Under the pieces are notes generated by a model, which made no database searches, was not told the DNA's origin, and saw nothing but the letters and a program-made list of their open reading frames with translations. DNA of 30,708 nt from an uncultured Lachnospiraceae bacterium (GTDB lineage Bacteria; Bacillota; Clostridia; Lachnospirales; Lachnospiraceae): the NCBI GenBank assembly GCA_910577675.1, contig CAJTOR010000045.1, forward strand, positions 1 to 30,708, in the 5' to 3' direction. The translations under genes and the position numbers were made by a program. Shown here in pieces: positions 7,418-14,700 of the stretch. Position 1 is the first letter of the stretch; each line of letters starts with the position of its first letter.

Positions 7418-9253
7418 ATGGAAAAAGAGAGTGAAAACCTGAAGATGGGTGAACATCTGGCAATACTATCCCGCGCAGTAAAAATGTTGTTTTCACTTAG
7501 CCGTGGCTATATTTTGTGCACGATATTAAAGTCTTTTCTCGGCGCTGCCGTCCTGTATGTGCCAATCTATTTTTCAGCGCGGCTTTTGGATGCAATCTTA
7601 TATGGTGCGCCGGCTGGGGTGGCTTTTCGGTATGCAGGACTTACAATCGGGCTTGCCTTTTTGTGTAATCTCCTGCTCACCTGGATTAATGCAGCCAGGA
7701 ATGTCTGGGAAGAAAAACTTTACAGGGAACGGGACTGGATGTTTTCGGAAAAAGGAATGGGAATGGAATATTCCAGCACAGAAAACCGGGATGTTGCATT
7801 GTTGCTTGCGCGTATCCGCGACGAAAGCAACAGCGGATATAATCTGTTTTTTCTCTACAACAGCCTTGCAACAGGAATCGGGCATATTACCAGTATTGTA
7901 TTTTCCGCCGCCCTGCTCGTTTCCTTTTTTATGTTTGGGGCGGTGGGGATGGGATCAAAGCTTGGAATAGTGGCGGGGATTATTCTGACCATTATATGCG
8001 GTATTTTTTGTACGGCACAGGAGAACAAAATAAATCTGAAATTCTTCCACAACAATGTAAATGCAAATTTATTAACAGAAAAGTACAGGAAACTGGTCGG
8101 GGATTATTCGGCGGGGATGGAAATCCGCCTCTATAATATGGAAAAGAAAATTATCTCGGGCAGGGCGGGAGCGGAGATGGAATACTATCGCAATTGTATG
8201 GAGCGGAACAGGAAAGGTGTGCGTTTCATATTCCCCAACATTATACTGCCCCATCTGTTAAAGTATGCGATCTATCTGGTGTTGATATCGGCTGCAATTT
8301 CAGGGGCGGTTTCGGTCGGTTCGATCGCGAAATATGTCGCCTGCATTATGCTTTTGCTGGAAGCGGTTTCCGGGCTTGTCCGTGCCTTGCAGCGGCTGTG
8401 TTCCAACAACTATTATCTGAAACGTTATTTTTCGTATTTTGATATCCCAAATGATATGTACCAGGGATCGCTCACAGTGGAAAAACGGCTGGATAATGAT
8501 TATTATGTGGAGTTTAAGGATGTATCGTTCCGATATCCGAATACGCAGGATTATGCCCTGCGCCATATCAGTGTAAAATTTAAAGTGGGGCAAAAGCTTG
8601 CAGTGGTCGGCGTAAATGGCAGCGGGAAAACAACATTTATTAAACTGCTCTGCCGTCTTTATGACCCAACCGAGGGAGAGATTCTGTTAAACAGTGTGGA
8701 TATCAGGAAATATGATTATAATGAGTACATGATGCTTTTTTCCGTGGTGTTTCAGGATTTTGCACTTTTTTCCTTTACCATCGGGCAGAATGTGGCTGCT
8801 GCCAAGGAGTATGACAGGGAGCGCGCCGAAAAAGTTCTGGGGCGAGCCGGTTTTATGGAGCGCCTGGCTCTGATGCCCGACGGAACTGAAACTTACCTTT
8901 ACAAGGATTATTCGGCGCAGGGTGTGGAGATTTCAGGGGGAGAAGCACAGAAGATTGCACTTGCAAGGGCGCTTTATAAGGATGCCCCGTTTATTGTGCT
9001 AGATGAGCCAACCGCAGCACTTGATCCCATGTCGGAGTACGAGGTATACTCTAAGTTCAATGAGCTTTCCGGGGAGAGGACTGCAATCTATATCAGTCAC
9101 AGACTGGCTTCCTGCCGTTTCTGTGACAGCGTAGTAGTATTTGACAGGGGAGAGATTGTCCAGTATGGTTCCCACAAAGCACTTCTTTCGGAGGAAGGTG
9201 GGAAATACCATGAATTATGGAATGCGCAGGCGCAGTATTATGTCGGTGCCTAG
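7418..9253 (+). CDS. ABC exporter half-transporter B2 (permease-ATPase)
   Basis: This 611-aa protein is a paralogue of B1. The ATPase halves are almost identical over long stretches, for example MYQGSLTVEKRLDN, and the ISGGEAQKIALARALYKDAP region up to and through the H-loop. The membrane domains differ much more. Walker A GVNGSGKTT is at 398-406, signature ISGGE at 505-509, catalytic Glu of Walker B at 530. I chose ATG 7418, two bases after the A2 stop and 8 nt after GGGGAGG, over an in-frame ATG at 7385 inside A2 with no ribosome binding site. No terminator follows, so transcription may run into the serS leader. Confidence 0.92.
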   Translation: MEKESENLKMGEHLAILSRAVKMLFSLSRGYILCTILKSFLGAAVLYVPIYFSARLLDAILYGAPAGVAFRYAGLTIGLAFLCNLLLTWINAARNVWEEKLYRERDWMFSEKGMGMEYSSTENRDVALLLARIRDESNSGYNLFFLYNSLATGIGHITSIVFSAALLVSFFMFGAVGMGSKLGIVAGIILTIICGIFCTAQENKINLKFFHNNVNANLLTEKYRKLVGDYSAGMEIRLYNMEKKIISGRAGAEMEYYRNCMERNRKGVRFIFPNIILPHLLKYAIYLVLISAAISGAVSVGSIAKYVACIMLLLEAVSGLVRALQRLCSNNYYLKRYFSYFDIPNDMYQGSLTVEKRLDNDYYVEFKDVSFRYPNTQDYALRHISVKFKVGQKLAVVGVNGSGKTTFIKLLCRLYDPTEGEILLNSVDIRKYDYNEYMMLFSVVFQDFALFSFTIGQNVAAAKEYDRERAEKVLGRAGFMERLALMPDGTETYLYKDYSAQGVEISGGEAQKIALARALYKDAPFIVLDEPTAALDPMSEYEVYSKFNELSGERTAIYISHRLASCRFCDSVVVFDRGEIVQYGSHKALLSEEGGKYHELWNAQAQYYVGA

Positions 9254-9278
9254 ACCTGGCAGGATAAAAAAATACCCC

Positions 9279-9307
9279 TTGCATCCCAAGGAATCCTGTG
9301 CTATAAT
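9279..9307 (+). promoter_or_regulatory. serS promoter
   Basis: TTGCAT (9279-9284) and a perfect TATAAT (9302-9307) are separated by 17 bp, a near-consensus vegetative promoter directly ahead of the T-box leader. Confidence 0.8.
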
Positions 9308-9313
9308 ACGCTT

Positions 9314-9554
9314 CATAAAAAGCGATGACGAAGCTGCGGCAGCAGGAATCCTACAGAGAGCCGGTGGATGGTGCGAACCGGAGGAGAATTGTGCCTTTCC
9401 ACTTCCGAGCTGCCGGGTAATGCCGGAAGGTGGCAGCCTTTATCCTGCGTGAAAGAGGGTTGGAAACCATATGGTTTTCATCCAATTTGGGTGGTACCGC
9501 GGAAGCAATAGCTTTCGTCCCATATGCGAGTGCGTGTGGGGCGGAAGCTTTTTT
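9314..9554 (+). promoter_or_regulatory. T-box leader, serine-specific
   Basis: The T-box core TGGTACCGCGG is at 9492-9502. Stem I is recognisable: a base helix CGGCAGC/GCTGCCG, then GGAA/TTCC, then the distal AGAG-CCGGT...ACCGG arm with GGATGGTGCGAA, typical of the family. The internal loop above the GGAA/TTCC helix contains UCC (9398-9400) followed by A, which I read as the serine specifier codon. A GC-rich terminator hairpin (9511-9550, arms starting GCTTTCGTCCCA) followed by six T residues ends near 9554. Uncharged tRNA-Ser would stabilise the antiterminator and allow serS transcription. Confidence 0.9.
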
Positions 9555-9615
9555 CATGCGCATTAAGAAAATAGCAGCAATGAAAGAAAAATTAACAAGA
9601 AAGGAAAAAGTTGAT

Positions 9616-10893
9616 ATGTTGGATTTAAAATTTGTCCGGGAAAATCCGGAAGTCGTGAAACAGAACATTAAAAACAAGTTCCAGGATGCAAAATTGCCGC
9701 TGGTAGATGAGGTGATTGAGCTGGACGCGGAGAACCGTGCCGCAAAACAGGAGGCGGACACACTGCGTGCAAACCGCAATAAACTCTCAAAGCAGATCGG
9801 TGCCCTGATGGGTCAGGGGAAAAAAGAGGATGCCGAGGAAGTAAAGAAACAGGTGAATGACCAGTCCGCGCGCCTTGCAGAACTTGAGGAAAAGGAAGCG
9901 GAACTCGAGGAAAAAATCAAAAAGATCATGCTTACGATCCCGAATATTATTGATAAGAGCGTGCCGATTGGAAGGGATGACAGTGAGAATGTCGAGGTGA
10001 AAAGATACGGTGAACCGGTTGTCCCGGATTTTGAAATCCCGTACCATGCAGAGATTATGGAGAGGTTTGAAGGGCTTGACCTTGACGCGGCGCGGCGCGT
10101 GGCGGGCAATGGTTTCTACTATTTGATGGGCGACATCGCAAGGCTGCATTCCGCCGTGATTTCGTATGCGAGGGATTTTATGATTGGGCGCGGGTTTACC
10201 TACTGTGTGCCGCCGTTTATGATCCGCAGTGATGTTGTGACCGGTGTGATGAGCTTTGCGGAGATGGATGCGATGATGTACAAGATTGAAGGGGAAGACC
10301 TGTATCTGATCGGCACAAGTGAGCACTCGATGATCGGCAAATTTATCGACCAGATCCTGCCGGAAGAAAAACTGCCATACACCCTGACCAGTTATTCACC
10401 GTGTTTCCGCAAGGAGAAAGGCGCACATGGCATCGAGGAGCGGGGGATTTACCGCATCCATCAGTTTGAGAAGCAGGAGATGATTGTAGTATGCAAGCCG
10501 GAGGAATCCCCTTTATGGTTCGATAAACTCTGGCAGAACACTGTTGATCTGTTCCGGTCGCTTGATATCCCGGTTCGAACACTTGAGTGCTGCTCGGGCG
10601 ATCTCGCGGACCTTAAAGTAAAGTCGGTGGACGTTGAGGCGTGGTCGCCAAGACAGAAAAAATATTTTGAGGTGGGAAGCTGCTCAAACCTTGGTGATGC
10701 CCAGGCGCGCCGCCTGAAAATCCGCGTGTCGGGCGCGGAGGGAAAATATTTTGCGCATACCTTAAATAATACGGTGGTTGCCCCGCCGCGCATGTTAATC
10801 GCATTCCTTGAGAATAATTTGCAGGCGGACGGGAGTGTTGCTATCCCGCAGGCACTGCGTCCGTATATGGGCGGGATGGAAAAAATCGGGTGA
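9616..10893 (+). CDS. serS: Seryl-tRNA synthetase
   Basis: The 425-aa product has the normal length for bacterial SerRS, a class II synthetase that charges tRNA-Ser with serine in the cytoplasm. Residues 1 to about 105 form the long antiparallel coiled coil that grips the tRNA variable arm (heptads with LEEKEAELEEKIKK). The catalytic domain follows, with GTSEHS for serine binding, motif 2 FRKEKGAHGIEERG, and motif 3 around PPRMLIAFLENN near the C-terminus. ATG 9616 begins MLDLKFVRENPE, the standard SerRS N-terminus; an in-frame start at 9430 would lie inside the T-box leader. The ribosome binding site is AGAAAGGA. It is controlled by the T-box leader and closed by its own terminator. Confidence 0.97.
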   Translation: MLDLKFVRENPEVVKQNIKNKFQDAKLPLVDEVIELDAENRAAKQEADTLRANRNKLSKQIGALMGQGKKEDAEEVKKQVNDQSARLAELEEKEAELEEKIKKIMLTIPNIIDKSVPIGRDDSENVEVKRYGEPVVPDFEIPYHAEIMERFEGLDLDAARRVAGNGFYYLMGDIARLHSAVISYARDFMIGRGFTYCVPPFMIRSDVVTGVMSFAEMDAMMYKIEGEDLYLIGTSEHSMIGKFIDQILPEEKLPYTLTSYSPCFRKEKGAHGIEERGIYRIHQFEKQEMIVVCKPEESPLWFDKLWQNTVDLFRSLDIPVRTLECCSGDLADLKVKSVDVEAWSPRQKKYFEVGSCSNLGDAQARRLKIRVSGAEGKYFAHTLNNTVVAPPRMLIAFLENNLQADGSVAIPQALRPYMGGMEKIG

Positions 10894-10902
10894 GAAACAA
10901 AG

Positions 10903-10947
10903 AGGGGCACGGGCTTTGGAAATATTCCGGAGGGTGCCCCTTTTTTT
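10903..10947 (+). terminator. Rho-independent terminator of serS
   Basis: AGGGGCAC pairs with GTGCCCCT across a loop of about 20 nt and is followed by seven T residues (10941-10947), ten bases after the serS stop. Confidence 0.85.
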
Positions 10948-10966
10948 GAGAAATTGAGGAGGGAAT

Positions 10967-11560
10967 ATGGGGCAATATCATTTTTTCAGACATTTTAAGA
11001 CCATAACGAAACACAGGCATCAGGTGATCCGCCATTGTTTTAAGGCGGGGATCGGTTTTCAGGGGCTTTTCCATGACCTGTCAAAATATTCACCGTCCGA
11101 GTTCATTGTCGGGGCAAAGTATTATCAGGGCAGCCGCAGCCCAAACGAGGGTGAGAGGGAGGATTACGGATATTCGAAAGCCTGGATACACCATAAGGGG
11201 AGAAACCGCCATCACTTTGAGTACTGGATGGATTACAATCCAAAAACAGAGAAACTTTCCCCGGTAAAGATGCCAAAGCGCTATGTGATTGAAATGTTCT
11301 GCGACCGGGTGGCGGCAGGAAAAATATATAACGGAAGTGGATACCGGGATGACAGCCCGCTAAAATATTTTAACGGCGCGAAAAAAAGGCGGCTTGAAAA
11401 CCAGATGATCCACCCTGAAACTTCGGCGCAACTGGAGTATTTGTTAAAAATGCTGGCAAGGTACGGCGAAAAACGGACATTTGCTTTTTTGCGTGCCTGG
11501 GGCAAAGGAGTAGTACAGATAAAGATTGGCGGGAAAAAGGAAAATACTAAATTTTTCTAA
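10967..11560 (+). CDS. DUF5662 family protein
   Basis: The 197-aa protein is basic and histidine-rich, with no signal or membrane segment. It fits the DUF5662 family: an N-terminal HFKTITKHRHQV helix, the HDLSKYSPSEF motif at about residues 36-46, then HHKGRNRHHFEYW and a conserved MPKRYVIEMFCDR helix. The clustered His and Asp residues recall HD-type metal-dependent phosphohydrolases, but the biochemical role of the family is not known to me. The start has a strong GAGGAGGG ribosome binding site. It stands alone between two terminators; its own promoter is not obvious, so it may be expressed by read-through from serS. Confidence 0.8.
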   Translation: MGQYHFFRHFKTITKHRHQVIRHCFKAGIGFQGLFHDLSKYSPSEFIVGAKYYQGSRSPNEGEREDYGYSKAWIHHKGRNRHHFEYWMDYNPKTEKLSPVKMPKRYVIEMFCDRVAAGKIYNGSGYRDDSPLKYFNGAKKRRLENQMIHPETSAQLEYLLKMLARYGEKRTFAFLRAWGKGVVQIKIGGKKENTKFF

Positions 11561-11587
11561 ATTTTTTATAAAATTTAGAAAAATTTT
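11549..11587 (+). terminator. AT-rich terminator overlapping the DUF5662 stop codon
   Basis: A perfect 17-bp stem (11549-11565 with 11570-11586) closes a 4-nt loop. The stop codon TAA (11558-11560) lies inside the left arm, so termination competes with ribosomes at the gene end. The stem has only one G-C pair, so its strength depends on length. Confidence 0.7.
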
Positions 11588-11612
11588 CTTCCATATAAAG
11601 TATTTTTCATGT

Positions 11613-11684
11613 TATAATTAATACCGTGGTATAGTAGCGCAAGCGACTCAGAAGCTTGTGACCGGAAGCTTATGGGAAGCTTGT
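11613..11684 (+). promoter_or_regulatory. Probable promoter and leader of the M60 peptidase operon
   Basis: A perfect -10 TATAAT (11613-11618) follows a weak -35 (TTCCAT, 11589-11594, 18 bp). A 12-bp palindrome ATACC-GT-GGTAT lies at 11621-11632, over the expected start of transcription, and may be an operator. The leader then holds three copies of GAAGCTTRT at 11651, 11665 and 11676. Confidence 0.45.
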
Positions 11685-11708
11685 AGCACACGGAAATGAG
11701 GTATAGGC

Positions 11709-14700
11709 ATGAGAAAGAGAACAGGAAAAAAGACAGCGGTATTGCTGGCTGCTGTCCTGGCATTCCAAGCCGGTTTTTCCACAAGTGCCGCACAAGCAGG
11801 CAGTCCCATAGGATATGCACCAAACATCCTTTATGCGCAGGATGCTTTGGGGGAGGTGGGACGGGCGGGTTCCACCGGGCAGGTGGACGTAACTGTAACC
11901 ACTGCGCTGGTGCTGCAAAAACAGGTGGATTTTACCGTAAGCCTGGGAAGCCAGATGACAAGGACGCTTACCCTGCGTCCGGACAGTTTGGAAACCGGCC
12001 GGGTGAGTTTTGAAGGTGTGGCACCTGGAGATTATGCGCTGACTGTGACCGCGCCGGGATTTGCGAGTTTTACCCAGACTGTCACAGTAGGGCAGCAGGG
12101 CTGCGCCATCAACCTGACCACCGGATTTCTGGGCGGTGTTAATTACACACAGGCTAAGGCGCATCCGGGCGTTCTTCTGATCGGCGATGTGGACGGGGAC
12201 GGGACAGTCGGGGATAACGACCGTCTTGTGCTTGTGGATGCAATCGACGGCAAGAGGACGGCCACCAGTGTAATGGACTTAAACGGCGACGGTGTGGTTG
12301 ACCTGGTTGACCTTGAGTATTTTACGAAGAGTTACCAGGAAAACAGGGACACCTCGGCGAGTCCGGAAACCTTTGTCCCGGCATCCGTGATCGATGTGGT
12401 TAAGGATGCAGATACAAATATTGTATCGGGGAACATAGGTGATGTACTTAGCGGGGAGGGAGCAGTTGTGCTTGCTCCAAAGAACGGGGGGGAGATTTCA
12501 AGTACCAACCCGGTATCCCTTGAGTTTGATCTTGGCTCCGGTTCGGATGTGGCTGTGCAGACGGACGGAATCCTGATTAATACGGCGGGCGACAACCTGA
12601 TACAGAGCGCCACAGTCAAAGTGATTGATGAGAGTGGCAATGAGATCAAAATTCCGGTGGAGGCGGGAATCCACTTTCTGTTGGAAAGAGAAGGAGTTGT
12701 AACAGAAAGAGATAATGCCGGAAATATCCGGATCAATCTTGGAACCCAGATTGCCGTGAAGAAGGTTACGCTGACCATCACGGGGATGCAAAAGAGCAAT
12801 GACCTGGCAAAGATTTCAAAAGTGGAATTTGTCAACGGCATGGATAAGAGAATCCCGCCGCCAGAGATGGATATCCCTGAGAGACTTGCCGCACAGGCTG
12901 GAAGCGAACAGGTTAGCCTTTCCTGGAGTCCTGCAAAGAATATTACGGGCTATGAGGTAATGGTTAAGCTGGGGGATGTGGAAGAAACTGTATTTACCAC
13001 AGTGAACTCCATAGATATCACAACTTTTGGCGGTAAGGGTTTAAAGAATTACACAGAGTACACGTTCAGTGTGCAGTCGGTCAACGGCACCTGGCGCAGC
13101 GGATACTGTGAGTCGGTAAAGGCAACTCCTAAGCCGACCAAAAAACCGGATAAACCGGACAATGTAAAGGCGGTGGGCAACTACCAGAGTATATCGGTGT
13201 CCTGGAAACAGATGAAGGATACTGTCACATACAACCTTTACTACAAAGAGAGTACAGCCGGCAGTTACCAGAAGATTACCGGACTGGAAAATAACAGCTA
13301 TACCATACAGAACCTGAAAGACCTGACACAGTATATGGTTTATGTAACCGGTGTCAACGAATTTGGCGAGAGCGGACCGTCGCTTGTTGCTTCTGCAAAG
13401 ACGATCGATTTGCAGGCTCCTGCAGTTCCTCGCTACCACCTGATTAACATGGGCGGGGCAGGAGAGAAGGGTGCACATATTGTCAGTGCTTTAAGACGCG
13501 CTGCCTGCACAATGACAGCCAGCCCTCTTGACACGGATACAACCTCCGCATGGGGGACGGTGGATAATAATCCACTTTCTTACTACCAGACAGCAGGATG
13601 GGATGAGGGTGGTTTCAACTATATGGGCCAGGGTGTCGGCTTGACCTATGAGTTTGACCAGGCATACAAGATGGATACCATCGGATTCTACTGTTATGCG
13701 GGCTATGATTACACTTATGCACATGTCCGTTACTGGGGAGAGGACGGCGTAGCGCATGATATCGCTGTTTCCAGACAGAACAGGCAGGATGCGGAGGGTC
13801 GCCCGTACAGTCTGTTAAAGCTTGCGCAGCCTGTTATGGCAAAGAAAATCCAGATTGGTCTTGGATGTAGTGTTGCGGGTGACTGGAATATCCGGGTTGC
13901 GGAAGTTTATTTCTACCATTATGATGAACTGATGGAAGAGATCATGTCCCTTTATCAGGATGACCTGCATATGGTGCTTCGTCCTGATGTGACACAGTCC
14001 ACTATCAACGCGCTCCGTTTTAAGATCAACCAGATCGACGAAGTCAGCGGGGAGTACAACCCGGATCTCGAAGTGCTTGAGAGGGAACTTAAAACAGCGG
14101 AAGATATTTTGAACGATGTCGCACTGAACGCACCGTTAAAGATTCATTCTGGAATTACAACAAAGGATGTTGGCAGGGGATTTGGCGGGATCAACGCATG
14201 GCAGCCGCTCGGTATTACGGCGGGTGCCGGTGACAAGATCACAATCTATGTCGGACACAGTACGAAAAAGACTGGGGATGCTACGAATCTGTCAGTTGTG
14301 GCATCACAGTACCACTCGGAAGCGAATGCGATTGCATCGGGAGCAGGGAATCTTAAAGTAGGTGCAAATGTAATAGTTATCCCGAGGATTGGAACACTTG
14401 CCGAGCAGGAAAACGGCGGTTCCATTTATATCCAGTATTCAGGTGATCCGGCAAAAGACCCGGGTGAATATGCGGTTCGCGTAAGCGGCGGTGTATCCGT
14501 CCCGAAACTCGATTTGTACCAGGTTACTGAAAACAGTGAGCGTCTTGCACGGGTAACCACCTACATAAGAGAATTGGAAAACTTTGTTGGAAAACTGGAA
14601 GAATATCATAACAAACTCCACAAAACATCCGAAAACAGTATGCTTAACGCGTATGTGTATGATAAAGAGAACTGTATTTTGGGTGCTTCCGATATCCTGC

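Noticed and set aside
9430..9615. N-terminal extension of seryl-tRNA synthetase
   Set aside because: The frame is open upstream of 9616 but runs through the T-box and terminator; SerRS normally begins MLDLKF, which is at 9616.
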